A stretch of DNA of 64,000 nt from Jilunia laotingensis (lineage in GTDB: Bacteria > Bacteroidota > Bacteroidia > Bacteroidales > Bacteroidaceae): assembly GCF_014385165.1 (NCBI RefSeq), contig NZ_JACRTF010000001.1:2356001-2420000 (forward strand). The letters are read 5' to 3'. This document shows, in pieces, positions 53,337 through 62,868 of the stretch. The translations under genes were made by a program, and so were the position numbers. The notes under the pieces are model-generated. The model had not been told where the DNA came from and ran no database searches. It worked only from the letters and a program-made list of their open reading frames with translations. How positions within the stretch are numbered: the stretch's first letter is position 1; each line of letters opens with the position of its first letter.

Positions 53337-54215
53337 TTAGATATCCTTTTGCCCTAAACGTGATTTGATATCTTTGTATACCTCTTCCATCAGCCATTTG
53401 GGAGTGGATGTGGCACCGCATACTCCGATCGAACTCACTTCATGGAGTAAAGAGTCATCAATTTCTTCAGCGCTGTCTATCAGATGTGAATTAGGATTGA
53501 CTTTGAGGCATTCGCTGAAGAGCATTTTACCGTTAGAGCTTTTCTTTCCGCTAACGAAAAAAATAAGGTCGTGCGATGCGGCAAATTTGCGAAGGTTAGG
53601 CATTCGGTTTGCTACTTGGCGGCAGATCGTGTCGTAATATTCGAAAGTTGCATCCGGTGAGATATGCTCTTTGATATAATCTACGATTTCCCAGAACTCA
53701 TCCAAGGATTTAGTGGTTTGGGAATAGAGACGGATGCTTTTGGAAAAGTCAAGTCCTTTGGCCTCTTCCAGTTTTTCGATGACGATTGCTTTACCGATGG
53801 TTTGCCCTACAAGACCTAATACTTCGGCATGTCCATTTTGACCGTAGATGATGATTTGTTTTTCTTCTCCGTCTTCTTGGAGATGTTCTTGTTTGATTCT
53901 TTTTTGCAGACGTAGTACGACCGGACAGGTTGCATCGATGATTTCAATATTGTTTTTGCGGGCGATAGCATAAGTTTCAGGTGGTTCACCATGTGCCCTA
54001 AGCAAAACTTTGGCATTGTGCAACTGGCTGAATTCTTCATGGTTGATAGTGATTAACCCCATTGCTTTCAGACGTTCTACTTCCCGGCTATTATGAACAA
54101 TATCACCGAGGCAGTAGAGCGTAACACCTTTTGCCAACTCTTCTTCTGCTTTATGAATGGCTGTCACCACTCCGAAGCAAAAACCAGAACCTTCGTCTAT
54201 TTCTACTCTTATCAT
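53337..54215 (-). CDS. ispH: 4-hydroxy-3-methylbut-2-enyl diphosphate reductase
   Basis: 292 residues. The three cluster cysteines are in GSGFCFGVV (Cys13), IIDATCPVV and IGVCGATSTPKWL. It makes IPP and DMAPP in the last step of the MEP isoprenoid pathway. It follows cmk in a leftward group with porQ, an order also known from Porphyromonas. Confidence 0.93.
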   Translation of the reverse strand: MIRVEIDEGSGFCFGVVTAIHKAEEELAKGVTLYCLGDIVHNSREVERLKAMGLITINHEEFSQLHNAKVLLRAHGEPPETYAIARKNNIEIIDATCPVVLRLQKRIKQEHLQEDGEEKQIIIYGQNGHAEVLGLVGQTIGKAIVIEKLEEAKGLDFSKSIRLYSQTTKSLDEFWEIVDYIKEHISPDATFEYYDTICRQVANRMPNLRKFAASHDLIFFVSGKKSSNGKMLFSECLKVNPNSHLIDSAEEIDDSLLHEVSSIGVCGATSTPKWLMEEVYKDIKSRLGQKDI

Positions 54216-54290
54216 TTTCGAACTACATTGCGGGCATTTACTGTCTTCTTCAACCCGATTTGCGCGTTGTTTGTACCTTCCTTTTTTTAT

Positions 54291-54980
54291 CTATTGCTTT
54301 ATTATCTTGTTGAATTGCATCGATAACCACTCTTTCTGTTGAGGAATGGTCAGGTTGGTATTATCAAGCAACAAAGCGTCGTCTGCCTTACGTAAAGGAC
54401 TCACTTCCCGGTTCTGGTCGATATAATCACGTTGTTTTACATTCTCCAGTATTTCGTTGAAATTGACTTCTTGCCCTTTAGCTTCCAATTCTGCAAACCT
54501 GCGTTGCGCACGGATTTCAGGAGAGGCTGTAACGAATATTTTCAATTCTGCATCCGGAAATACAGTCGTGCCGATATCACGTCCGTCCATAACAATTCCT
54601 TTCTCCTTTCCCATTGCTTGTTGTTGAGCTACCATAGCCTTACGTACAAAATCAAGCGCACTGATCGGACTTACTTTGGAAGAAACCTCCATCGTGCGAA
54701 TTTTGTTTTCTACATTCACATCATTTAGGTAAGTATTTGGCCGCCCGGTTTCGGGATCTATGCGAAAAGTAATATGTATGTCATTGATTCGGCGTTTCAA
54801 CTCCTCCGTATTGATAACGTCTCCTTTGAAAAGTCCGTTTTCTATGCTATATAGAGTGACAGCGCGATACATGGCACCGCTATCTATGTAAATATATCCA
54901 ATTTCCTGTGCCAGGTCTTTGGCCATTGTGCTTTTTCCGCAAGAGGAAAAACCATCGATTGCTATTGTGATTCTCTTCAT
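54291..54980 (-). CDS. cmk: Cytidylate kinase
   Basis: 229 residues from [10 protein letters not shown] (54980); the open frame extends 26 codons upstream but without family similarity. P-loop GFSSCGKST (residues 10-18), DSGAMYRA and [12 protein letters not shown] are CMP-kinase signatures. It phosphorylates CMP and dCMP. It sits between porQ and ispH. Confidence 0.93.
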   Translation of the reverse strand: MKRITIAIDGFSSCGKSTMAKDLAQEIGYIYIDSGAMYRAVTLYSIENGLFKGDVINTEELKRRINDIHITFRIDPETGRPNTYLNDVNVENKIRTMEVSSKVSPISALDFVRKAMVAQQQAMGKEKGIVMDGRDIGTTVFPDAELKIFVTASPEIRAQRRFAELEAKGQEVNFNEILENVKQRDYIDQNREVSPLRKADDALLLDNTNLTIPQQKEWLSMQFNKIIKQ

Positions 54981-55074
54981 TATTATATATGTATATGTAA
55001 TTGTCAGCTTTCGTTTTTCAGTGCTTGAGTTTTTCTTCCTTTGCTCATCACTTTTCACTCTTAATTTTTCACTC

Positions 55075-56013
55075 CTAAAGTGTCATCGCCAAATTGAATA
55101 AGAAGGAAGAAGCGCTAAGATGGTATTTTGCATAAGAAGCGCCTAATTTGAACCGTTTTATTTGTATCCCTGCCCCTGCTGTAAGGCCTGCCCAGTGGCT
55201 TGAACCGGCAACTTTCATTTCGTTGGCTCTGCGGAAATTATATCCGAGTGCAATATAAAAATTATCTGTTGGCAGGAAATCCATTCCTATCACGGCATGG
55301 TCGAAGAATTTGGAATTTTTCCAGTCGGTCAGACTGTAGAGCGTTGCCGATATACGGAAAGGGGCGTGCGACAGCCGTTTCGTAATGCCCACCTGAACAT
55401 CGATTGGGAGTTTTTCATGTTTATCCTCAAAAGCCACGATTTGTCCTCCTAAATTCCGGGCCACCAGTGAAAAAGAAAAATCCTTGTCCTGATGATAATA
55501 ATTCAATCCAAGATCGACACCAATAGCAAATGAAGAGAATTTATCATAATTGGAGTAAATCAGATTAGTTTTTACTCCACCACTCCAGTAGTCACTAAAG
55601 TCATAAGAATAAATTCCTGAGAAAGCCATATCTTTGGCAGAGAAAGTCCCCGTAACAATATTTTCCGGTGTAGTCTCTTTCATACTGCCGTAGTTGACGT
55701 ATTGAGCTGTTACCGCCCAAGTAGATCGTTCTCCCGCTATGTGTGAAAAAGCTGCGCTTGCTACATTCGTACCTTCTATATAAAGCATATAATTTAGATT
55801 GAGCGTTTTGTCTGCCACACATGACAGTAATGCCGGATTATTGGTTGCCATTGTCAGATCATCTTCGATGATAGAAATGTTTTCTCCCCCGAGCGCTGTG
55901 GCATGGGACGAGATTGGAAGTTTGAGGAATTGGAATACGCTATTATCTGCCTGAGCCTGTGATTTAGCCCAGAAAAGAAGCAATAGTACTGTAATTATAT
56001 TCTTTTTTAACAT
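55075..56013 (-). CDS. porQ: PorQ-like outer-membrane barrel protein
   Basis: 312 residues from the ATG at 56013. A signal peptide (ending QAQA) is followed by [19 protein letters not shown], a family hallmark, and beta-barrel strands. PorQ is a component of type IX secretion in Porphyromonas gingivalis. Its presence beside cmk and ispH matches the order there. Bacteroides usually lack the full system, so its job here is uncertain; it may work with the sorting-domain proteins elsewhere in the window. Confidence 0.8.
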   Translation of the reverse strand: MLKKNIITVLLLLFWAKSQAQADNSVFQFLKLPISSHATALGGENISIIEDDLTMATNNPALLSCVADKTLNLNYMLYIEGTNVASAAFSHIAGERSTWAVTAQYVNYGSMKETTPENIVTGTFSAKDMAFSGIYSYDFSDYWSGGVKTNLIYSNYDKFSSFAIGVDLGLNYYHQDKDFSFSLVARNLGGQIVAFEDKHEKLPIDVQVGITKRLSHAPFRISATLYSLTDWKNSKFFDHAVIGMDFLPTDNFYIALGYNFRRANEMKVAGSSHWAGLTAGAGIQIKRFKLGASYAKYHLSASSFLFNLAMTL

Positions 56014-56063
56014 TTTAGCAGAAAAAACTGTTCGATGATACTGCATTTCTCAAATATCTGCGT

Positions 56064-56071
56064 TATATTTG
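56064..56071 (+). promoter_or_regulatory. -7 element for tonB
   Basis: TATATTTG is an exact -7 match; the triplet 20 bp upstream is CTG rather than TTG. The tonB ATG is about 85 bp downstream. Confidence 0.45.
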
Positions 56072-56154
56072 TGGCAGAAAAGCACGTGAGACTCATAACA
56101 CTGAGAAACACATCTGATTAATAGAACGTATTATTAATATTTATATTATAATTT

Positions 56155-56841
56155 ATGGAAGTTAAAAAATCACCTAAAGCAGACTTGGAGAATAAGAAGT
56201 CTACATGGATGCTTATCGGTTACGTGGTGGTGTTAGCCTTTTTGTTCGTGGCGTTCGAATGGACCGAGCGAGACATAAAGATTGATACAAGCCAGGCTTT
56301 AGCCGATGTTTTGTTTGAGGAAGAAATGGTTCCTATCACGGAGCAAGAACAGAAAATCGAAGTTCCACCACCCCCTGAAGTGCCGCAAGCTGCGGAAATT
56401 CTCGATATCGTAGATGATGATGCAGATGTGGAAGAAACAATAATCGCTTCTACTGAGGATACTGGACAGAAGGTAGAAATTAAATATCAACCTGTAGTGG
56501 TTGAAGAAGAAGAACCGGAAGAACAGGAAATCTTTGACGTGGTAGAGCAAATGCCGGATTTCCCGGGAGGACAGGCCGCTTTGATGTCTTATTTATCTAA
56601 GAATATCAAGTATCCGACCATCGCTCAGGAAAATGGTACTCAAGGACGTGTTATCGTTCAGTTTGTTGTTAACAAGGATGGTAGTATCGTAGATGCAAAG
56701 GTTGCACGCAGTGTCGACCCGTATCTGGATAAAGAAGCCCTCCGCGTGATTAACTCCATGCCTAAATGGAAACCGGGTATGCAGAGAAACAAACCGGTAC
56801 GTGTGAAATATACGGTTCCTGTTATGTTTAGATTACAGTAA
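56155..56841 (+). CDS. tonB: Energy transducer TonB
   Basis: 228 residues. An N-terminal membrane anchor (MLIGYVVVLAFLFVAFEW) is followed by an acidic, proline-containing periplasmic stretch (about 60-130). The C-terminal TonB domain shows PGGQAALMSYLSKNIKYP and the signature WKPGMQRNKPVRVKYTVPV. It passes proton-motive-force energy to outer-membrane SusC/TonB-dependent transporters. The exbB/exbD genes at 59679-62071 probably supply its motor, although another operon lies between. Confidence 0.9.
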   Translation: MEVKKSPKADLENKKSTWMLIGYVVVLAFLFVAFEWTERDIKIDTSQALADVLFEEEMVPITEQEQKIEVPPPPEVPQAAEILDIVDDDADVEETIIASTEDTGQKVEIKYQPVVVEEEEPEEQEIFDVVEQMPDFPGGQAALMSYLSKNIKYPTIAQENGTQGRVIVQFVVNKDGSIVDAKVARSVDPYLDKEALRVINSMPKWKPGMQRNKPVRVKYTVPVMFRLQ

Positions 56842-56856
56842 TAATTATGTGATATA

Positions 56857-56887
56857 GAAAAAGGCTGCCGTGAAAGCAGCCTTTTTC
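56857..56887 (+). terminator. Terminator after tonB
   Basis: GAAAAAGGCTGC (56857-56868) pairs with GCAGCCTTTTTC (56876-56887) around CGTGAAA; the end is T-rich. Confidence 0.8.
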
Positions 56888-56923
56888 TTTAACTATTATA
56901 TCTATTTTAATTTAAGAACTACC

Positions 56924-57898
56924 ATGTATAATGCATCCCAACTGCTTGATAAGTTTAATGCTCACTTATCTGAATTGCAATTTACCCGTACACCTGAAGG
57001 ATTATATGATCCTGTAAAGTATGTCTTGTCTATGGGAGGAAAACGTATTCGGCCTGTTTTAATGCTTATGGCTTATAATCTTTACAGAGACGACATTGCT
57101 CGTATCTTTAATCCGGCTACCGGCATTGAGGTTTATCATAATTATACACTCCTTCATGACGACTTAATGGATCGTGCTGATATGCGCAGAGGAAAAAGGA
57201 CTGTCCATAAGGTTTGGAATGATAATACGGCTATTTTGTCTGGAGATGCAATGTTGGTGTTGGCCTATCAGTTTATGGCAGCTTGCCCTCCTGAATGTTT
57301 GAAGGAGGTTATGGATATTTTCAATCTGACGGCTCTTGAAATTTGTGAAGGACAGCAGATGGATATGGAATTTGAGCAACGTGACAATGTTCGTGAAGAA
57401 GAATACATCGAGATGATCCGTTTGAAAACAGCAGTTTTGCTTGCAGCAAGTTTGAAAATCGGTGCCATACTCGGTGGGGCTTCCCGAGAGGATGCTGAAC
57501 GTTTGTATGATTTTGGCATGCAGATTGGGATTGCATTTCAATTGCAGGATGATTTGTTGGATGTTTACGGAGATTCGGCCGTCTTTGGAAAGAATATCGG
57601 AGGAGATATTTTATGTAATAAAAAGACATACATGCTTATTAAATGTATCGAACGCGCAGGAGAACAACAACTTTCAGAGTTGAATAGATGGATCGTTGCC
57701 GAATCTTACCGTCCGGAGGAAAAAATAGCGGCAGTGACTGCTCTTTATAACCAAATAGGTATAAAGTCCATTTGTGAAAATAAGATGCGTGAACATTATA
57801 TGCTCGCTATGGAAAGCCTTGAATCGGTTTCTGTCGCTGAAGGAAAGAAAAAAGAATTAAAGAACCTAATGAAACATTTGATGTACAGAGAAATGTAA
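56924..57898 (+). CDS. Polyprenyl diphosphate synthase
   Basis: 324 residues from MYNASQLLDKF (56924). The first Asp-rich motif is in LLHDDLMDRADMRRG, the second in FQLQDDLLDVYGD; GGKRIRPVL and the KTYMLIK segment are also typical. It elongates allylic diphosphates (farnesyl or geranylgeranyl). It follows the tonB terminator and shares a transcript with two genes downstream (gap 6 bp). Confidence 0.88.
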   Translation: MYNASQLLDKFNAHLSELQFTRTPEGLYDPVKYVLSMGGKRIRPVLMLMAYNLYRDDIARIFNPATGIEVYHNYTLLHDDLMDRADMRRGKRTVHKVWNDNTAILSGDAMLVLAYQFMAACPPECLKEVMDIFNLTALEICEGQQMDMEFEQRDNVREEEYIEMIRLKTAVLLAASLKIGAILGGASREDAERLYDFGMQIGIAFQLQDDLLDVYGDSAVFGKNIGGDILCNKKTYMLIKCIERAGEQQLSELNRWIVAESYRPEEKIAAVTALYNQIGIKSICENKMREHYMLAMESLESVSVAEGKKKELKNLMKHLMYREM

Positions 57899-57904
57899 AT
57901 TCAG

Positions 57905-58606
57905 ATGCCTTACAGACGATTACCAAATACAGATCAGGCGAGAATACGAACGCTGAAGTCGGCGATCGAAAAGAGTGATGCATCTAAAGTTAGTGAAATG
58001 GCCATCTCTCTTAATTCTTTGTCTGAAGCCCGTAACTTTCTCTCTAAATTTGAGGTAGCACACCGTTATTATATGCAATGTTATGGAGATCAGGTCAAAG
58101 CAAGTCCGCGACATCGGACGAATGTGAAAACGGCACGTTTATACATCTCACATTTTATTCAGGTGCTGAATATGTCTGTTTTGCGTTCGGAAGTGAAGCC
58201 TGTTCATAAAAAACTTTATGATTTGCCTGTTGACAACTATAGTGTGCCGGATCTGAATTCCGAAATCTCTATGGTGGAATGGGGAAAAAGGATTATTGAG
58301 GGTGAAAGAAAAAGAACATCTCAAGGAGGAGTGCCCATTTACAATCCTACTATTGCAAAGGTAAAAGTGCATTATGATATTTTTGTCGACAGCTATGAAA
58401 GGCAAAAGGCATTACAGGCATTAACCAACCGTAGTCTGGAGGAGCTTGCATCTATGCGTGTGTATGCCGACAAACTGATATTGGATATTTGGAACCAGGT
58501 CGAAGCCAAATATAAGGATATAATTTCCAATAAAGTTCGTATTGATAAGTGCCGGGAATATGGGCTGATTTATTATTATCGTACGGGTGAAAAACAGTTG
58601 GAGTAA
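57905..58606 (+). CDS. Conserved hypothetical protein (233 residues)
   Basis: Not recognised. It is basic, mostly helical and soluble, with a YxxxR/K-rich N-terminal half, a central KRIIEGERKRTSQGG loop and a coiled-helical end. It is embedded in a group of housekeeping genes (prenyl synthase before it, tatD 11 bp after it), which supports a real, widely kept gene. No catalytic motif is visible. Confidence 0.7.
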   Translation: MPYRRLPNTDQARIRTLKSAIEKSDASKVSEMAISLNSLSEARNFLSKFEVAHRYYMQCYGDQVKASPRHRTNVKTARLYISHFIQVLNMSVLRSEVKPVHKKLYDLPVDNYSVPDLNSEISMVEWGKRIIEGERKRTSQGGVPIYNPTIAKVKVHYDIFVDSYERQKALQALTNRSLEELASMRVYADKLILDIWNQVEAKYKDIISNKVRIDKCREYGLIYYYRTGEKQLE

Positions 58607-58617
58607 TTTGATGTAAT

Positions 58618-59394
58618 ATGCTTGTTGATTCTCATTCACATTTGTTTTTGGAAGAGTTTGCTGAAGATCTTCCGCAAGTTATTAAACGTGCGCAGGATGC
58701 TGGTGTCACTCATATTTTTATGCCGAATATTGATAGTACTACCATTGAACCCTTGCTTTCTGTATGCGCATCTTATAAAGGGTTGTGTTTCCCCATGATA
58801 GGACTTCATCCCACTTCTGTTAACGAGTCGTATAAACAAGAATTGGATATTGTTTTCCAACAGTTGACCGCTCCAAATGATTTTGTTGCCATTGGCGAAA
58901 TAGGTTTGGATCTTTATTGGGATAAAACTTTCTTGAAAGAACAGCTTGTCGCTTTTGAACAACAGGTTGAATGGGCATTGGAATACCATTTGCCCATTGT
59001 GATCCATACCCGGGAAGCATTTGAATATATATATAAGGTATTAGAACCTTATAAAAGAAGCGCATTGACGGGTATTTTCCATAGTTTTACAGGTACGGAG
59101 GAAGAGGCTTCCCGTCTACTCGAATTCTCAGGCTTCGCATTGGGAATAAACGGTGTGGTTACATTTAAAAAATCACAATTACCTGAAGTCTTGAAAAATA
59201 TTCCTTTGTCTCGCATCGTTTTAGAAACGGATTCTCCCTATTTAACACCGGTGCCGAACCGTGGAAAAAGGAATGAAAGTGCCTATGTAAAGGACACCTT
59301 AATGAAAGTTGCCGACATCTATCAGATAGCTCCGGAAGTGGTTGCTGAAGCCACATCTGAAAACGCCTTAAAAGTGTTTGGAATGCTCAAATAA
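58618..59394 (+). CDS. tatD: TatD family metal-dependent hydrolase
   Basis: 258 residues of amidohydrolase-like TIM barrel. Metal ligands are in VDSHSHLFL (His6, His8), GEIGLDLYWD (Glu), VIHTREAFE (His), IFHSFTGT (His) and VLETDSPYLTP (Asp). Members are 3'-5' exonucleases or DNases. It ends a three-gene group. Confidence 0.9.
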   Translation: MLVDSHSHLFLEEFAEDLPQVIKRAQDAGVTHIFMPNIDSTTIEPLLSVCASYKGLCFPMIGLHPTSVNESYKQELDIVFQQLTAPNDFVAIGEIGLDLYWDKTFLKEQLVAFEQQVEWALEYHLPIVIHTREAFEYIYKVLEPYKRSALTGIFHSFTGTEEEASRLLEFSGFALGINGVVTFKKSQLPEVLKNIPLSRIVLETDSPYLTPVPNRGKRNESAYVKDTLMKVADIYQIAPEVVAEATSENALKVFGMLK

Positions 59395-59480
59395 GCTTCT
59401 TGAGGTTTTAAAATATATTAATTTGAATAGTTTCTTAGCGATAAAAAGGAGATAATGCTTTAGAAGAAGAAAAAAAAGGA

Positions 59481-59488
59481 TACATTTG
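59481..59488 (+). promoter_or_regulatory. -7 element before tRNA-Ser
   Basis: TACATTTG is an exact -7 match, 28 bp before the tRNA; no clear -33 TTG. It may also serve exbB by read-through. Confidence 0.5.
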
Positions 59489-59515
59489 TAGCTGAAAATG
59501 CTCCAACCTGTAAAG

Positions 59516-59603
59516 GGAGAGATGCTCGAGTGGTTGAAGAGGCACGCCTGGAAAGCGTGTATACGCCAAAAGTGTATCGCGGGTTCGAATCCCGCTCTCT
59601 CCG
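59516..59603 (+). tRNA. tRNA-Ser(GGA)
   Basis: 88 nt with acceptor GGAGAGA pairing with TCTCTCC and discriminator G. The D-arm has GCTCGAGTGG, anticodon GGA is at 59550-59552 (loop CTGGAAA), and the T-arm is GCGGGTTCGAATCCCGC. A long variable arm marks a class II tRNA. CCA is not encoded. It reads UCU and UCC. Confidence 0.96.
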
Positions 59604-59678
59604 CGGATAAACCAGAAGGAAACAACTAAAATAAATACAATAATAATTAATTAATTAATCTTAAAAATTAGACACACA

Positions 59679-60485
59679 ATGAAAAAGTTATTCGCAATTG
59701 TTGCTGTGATGGGAGTCTTAACATTTGGCTCAACTCAACTTGCTCAGGCTCAAGACGCTCCTGCTGCTGAACAAACAGAACAGGCTGCCCCTGCTGCTGT
59801 AGAACCGGCTGCCGCTGATGCTCCTGCTGCTGGCGTTGAGGAAGGTGGTATCCACAAGGAAATTAAAGTGAAATTCATCGAAGGTACTGCATCTTTCATG
59901 AGTTTGGTAGCTATCGCTTTGGTTATCGGTTTAGCTTTCTGTATTGAACGTATCATTTATTTGAGCTTAGCTGAAATCAATACTAAGAAGTTCATGGCTT
60001 CTATCGAGGCTGCTTTGGAAAAAGGTGATGTGGAAGCTGCAAAAGACATCGCACGTAACACCAGAGGTCCTATCGCTTCTATCTACTACCAAGGATTGAT
60101 GAGAATTGATCAAGGTATTGATGTAGTAGAAAAATCAGTCGTTTCTTATGGTGGTGTACAAGCTGGTTATCTTGAAAAAGGATGTTCTTGGATCACACTG
60201 TTTATCGCAATGGCTCCGTCACTCGGATTCTTGGGTACTGTAATCGGTATGGTTCAGGCATTTGATAAGATCCAGCAGGTAGGTGATATCTCTCCGACGG
60301 TTGTTGCTGGTGGTATGAAAGTTGCTTTGATTACAACTATCTTCGGTTTGATCGTTGCTTTGATCCTTCAGGTATTCTACAACTACGTTCTTTCTAAGAT
60401 TGAAGCTCTTACAAGCGAAATGGAAGATTCTTCTATCTCTTTGCTTGATATGGTAATCAAATATAACTTGAAATACAAAAAATAA
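59679..60485 (+). CDS. exbB: MotA/TolQ/ExbB proton channel
   Basis: 268 residues. An N-terminal signal-like segment and an Ala/Pro/Glu-rich stretch (about residues 27-56) precede the proton-channel domain. Membrane helices include FMSLVAIALVIGLAFCIERI and LFIAMAPSLGFLGTVIGMV, the latter the conserved motif. The Ala/Pro-rich tail is unlike E. coli ExbB but seen in Bacteroidetes. It is first in an operon with a small membrane protein and two ExbD genes, and powers TonB. Confidence 0.9.
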   Translation: MKKLFAIVAVMGVLTFGSTQLAQAQDAPAAEQTEQAAPAAVEPAAADAPAAGVEEGGIHKEIKVKFIEGTASFMSLVAIALVIGLAFCIERIIYLSLAEINTKKFMASIEAALEKGDVEAAKDIARNTRGPIASIYYQGLMRIDQGIDVVEKSVVSYGGVQAGYLEKGCSWITLFIAMAPSLGFLGTVIGMVQAFDKIQQVGDISPTVVAGGMKVALITTIFGLIVALILQVFYNYVLSKIEALTSEMEDSSISLLDMVIKYNLKYKK

Positions 60486-60491
60486 TCTGAG

Positions 60492-60977
60492 ATGAGTAAG
60501 TTATCATATAAAATATCGTATTACGTACTGTACGCAATGTTCGCTCTGATCCTTGTGGTACTGGGCCTGTTCTTCTTCGGAGGAGATGCTCAGGGAGCTG
60601 CAGTGATGTCGGGCGTTGATCCGGAGATGTGGCAACCAGCGAATACAGATGCATTGCTGTATTTGATGTATGCTCTTTTCGGAGTTGCAGTAGCTGCAAC
60701 TATTATTGCTGCTATTTTCCAATTTGGTTCAGCATTGAAAGATAATCCTGCAAATGCCATTAAATCATTAATAGGTTTGATCCTTTTGATTGCTGTATTG
60801 GTGGTTTCATGGGCTATGGGTAGCGGTGAAACTCTTAGGATACCGGGATATGACGGAACAGATAACGTTCCTTTCTGGTTGAAGTTGACTGATATGTTCC
60901 TCTATTCAATCTATTTCTTGCTGGGTGCAACTGTTGTTGCTATCATCTTGAGTAGTATTAAGAAGAAATTATCATAA
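60492..60977 (+). CDS. Small membrane protein in the exb operon
   Basis: 161 residues with an N-terminal helix, then two or three further membrane segments (YLMYALFGVAVAATIIAAIF, SLIGLILLIAVLVVSWAM, IYFLLGATVVAIILSSI). No named domain was recognised. Its place between exbB and exbD genes suggests a Bacteroidetes-specific accessory of the energy-transducing complex. Confidence 0.7.
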   Translation: MSKLSYKISYYVLYAMFALILVVLGLFFFGGDAQGAAVMSGVDPEMWQPANTDALLYLMYALFGVAVAATIIAAIFQFGSALKDNPANAIKSLIGLILLIAVLVVSWAMGSGETLRIPGYDGTDNVPFWLKLTDMFLYSIYFLLGATVVAIILSSIKKKLS

Positions 60978-61013
60978 TCCAATTGGGCTTGCTCAATTAA
61001 ATATAGTTATACT

Positions 61014-61607
61014 ATGGCAAAAGGAAAAAGAAAAGTTCCTGATATAAATTCAAGTTCTACGGCGGACATTGCTTTCTTGTTGCTGATCTTCTTCTTGATT
61101 ACAACTTCAATGGATACAGACCGTGGTTTGGCAAGACGTTTGCCGCCACCACCTGAAGTTGATAAACCACAGAATGATGCTGACAAAGTTAAGCAACGTA
61201 ACGTTTTTCAGGTCTTTCTGAATATGTATGACCAATTGATGGTCAACGGAGAGGTTATGGACGTTCAGCAGTTAAGAGCAAAGGCTAAGGAATTTATTGC
61301 AAATAAATACAATGATGAAACATTGCCCGAGAAGAAATCGAAAGATGTAGAATTTTTCGGCAATGTGATGGTTACTGAAGCTCATGTGGTTTCTTTGCAA
61401 AATGACCGTTCCTCCTCATATCAGGCGTATATTGATGTTCAAAATGAATTGGTTGCTGCCTACAATGAACTGCGCGATGAACTCGCTATGGAAAAATGGG
61501 GCAAGAAATATTCTGAATTAGATGAAGAAAAGCAAAAAGCTGTTCGTGAAATCTATCCTCAGAAAATCTCTGAAGCTGAACCTAAAAAATATGGAGAAAA
61601 GAAGTAA
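61014..61607 (+). CDS. exbD: ExbD/TolR biopolymer transport protein 1
   Basis: 197 residues. One N-terminal membrane helix holds the conserved Asp (STADIAFLLLIFFLITT, Asp18), followed by a periplasmic domain. The Asp is the proton-carrying residue. The domain is longer than in E. coli and ends in a charged segment. Its stop overlaps the start of the second exbD. Confidence 0.85.
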   Translation: MAKGKRKVPDINSSSTADIAFLLLIFFLITTSMDTDRGLARRLPPPPEVDKPQNDADKVKQRNVFQVFLNMYDQLMVNGEVMDVQQLRAKAKEFIANKYNDETLPEKKSKDVEFFGNVMVTEAHVVSLQNDRSSSYQAYIDVQNELVAAYNELRDELAMEKWGKKYSELDEEKQKAVREIYPQKISEAEPKKYGEKK

Positions 61608-62071
61608 TGGGAAAATTTAATAAAACAGGTAAACGTGAAATGCCTGCGTTGAACACTTCTTCTCTACCGGACCTTATTTTCACGTTGTTGTTCTTCTTCA
61701 TGATTGTAACAACTATGCGTGAAGTAACACTGAAGGTTGAATTCAAGGTTCCGCAAGCAACAGAATTAGAGAAGCTTGAAAAGAAATCATTGGTTACATT
61801 CATCTATGTAGGTAAACCTATGCAGGAGTTTCGTAAGAAAATGGGTTCTGAAAGCCGTATTCAGTTGAATGATGCTTTCGCTGAAGTATCTGAGATTCAA
61901 GATTACATTATTGCTGAGAGATCAAGCATGAAAGAGGCTGATCAGGCTATGATGACTGTATCTTTGAAGATCGATAAGGATACAAAGATGGGTATCGTTA
62001 CTGATATTAAAAACGCGCTTCGTCAAGCGTATGCTTTGAAGATTAACTACTCTTCGCAAATGCGTGAATAA
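61607..62071 (+). CDS. exbD: ExbD/TolR biopolymer transport protein 2
   Basis: 154 residues. The membrane helix carries SSLPDLIFTLLFFFMIVTT with the conserved Asp22. A periplasmic domain follows. Two different ExbD proteins in one operon are usual in Bacteroidetes, where they may form a heterodimer with ExbB. Confidence 0.85.
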   Translation: MGKFNKTGKREMPALNTSSLPDLIFTLLFFFMIVTTMREVTLKVEFKVPQATELEKLEKKSLVTFIYVGKPMQEFRKKMGSESRIQLNDAFAEVSEIQDYIIAERSSMKEADQAMMTVSLKIDKDTKMGIVTDIKNALRQAYALKINYSSQMRE

Positions 62072-62090
62072 GTTAATTACTATATTATAG

Positions 62091-62128
62091 AAAAGGTGCT
62101 TGGAAACATTTTCCAAGCACCTTTTTTT
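62091..62128 (+). terminator. Terminator of the exb operon
   Basis: AAAAGGTGCTTGGAAA (62091-62106) pairs perfectly with TTTCCAAGCACCTTTT (62110-62125) around a 3-nt loop, followed by further T. Confidence 0.85.
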
Positions 62129-62221
62129 CTAAACATCCTTATCTTGATATTATTGAATGAGTTTCTTGTTTGAAATTTGTATGCGGTTTCGGCAGATACT
62201 TGACCTTTTATCCCTTGACCT

Positions 62222-62755
62222 TCATTGAACGTTGTAAACTTCTTTATGGATTCTTCTTTTCACTTCTTCAAAATCCCGGTCGCACTGCAAGTCACCTTTG
62301 ACCATCAAATACATGGGAAGGAACGGATCCCCGGGTTTGTAGGGCGGTTGTTGATACTCTTTCTCCCATAGTGTGAATCCCTGGCGTTTATAGAAATTGA
62401 TACGGCGTTGGGCCATTTCCTCTACGGGCATTTCTACTTCCAGAACGATGGGACGATGTAAATTTCCACTTAAATGTTCTAAGACGCTTTTTCCGTACCC
62501 ACCGTTGCGTTGGTTGGGGTCGATTGCGAAATGTTCTACATAATAGAAGTTGTTGAAATCCCAGTAAGTAATAAAACCGATTGGTGTGTTTCCGTCAAGA
62601 ATGAGATTATTATGGAAATTATCTGTATGATCGGTATAGTTGCGTAACTCTTCCAAGGAACGATATTCTTCCGGAGGGAAAGCATTGATAAGGAGATTCT
62701 CCATGAACTGATAATGTTGTACATCGGATGTACGAATAGGTTGAAGTCTGATCAT
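62222..62755 (-). CDS. GNAT family N-acetyltransferase
   Basis: 177 residues. HFAIDPNQRNGGYGKSVLEH carries the acetyl-CoA pyrophosphate motif (R/Q-x-x-G-x-G). Substrate is unknown. It stands alone, leftward, after the exb terminator. Confidence 0.82.
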   Translation of the reverse strand: MIRLQPIRTSDVQHYQFMENLLINAFPPEEYRSLEELRNYTDHTDNFHNNLILDGNTPIGFITYWDFNNFYYVEHFAIDPNQRNGGYGKSVLEHLSGNLHRPIVLEVEMPVEEMAQRRINFYKRQGFTLWEKEYQQPPYKPGDPFLPMYLMVKGDLQCDRDFEEVKRRIHKEVYNVQ

Positions 62756-62868
62756 AAAAACAAGAATTAAATTAATAATTTAATAGACATTATATGGAAT
62801 AAGAAATTGAGGTGTTGAGATTCAATCGCACTGTTTCCTATTCCGTATAGACTCTCTGATGAAGTTAT

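Noticed and set aside
59368..59625. 85-residue minus-strand ORF
   Set aside because: It covers the tRNA-Ser gene on the opposite strand; the tRNA structure explains the sequence.
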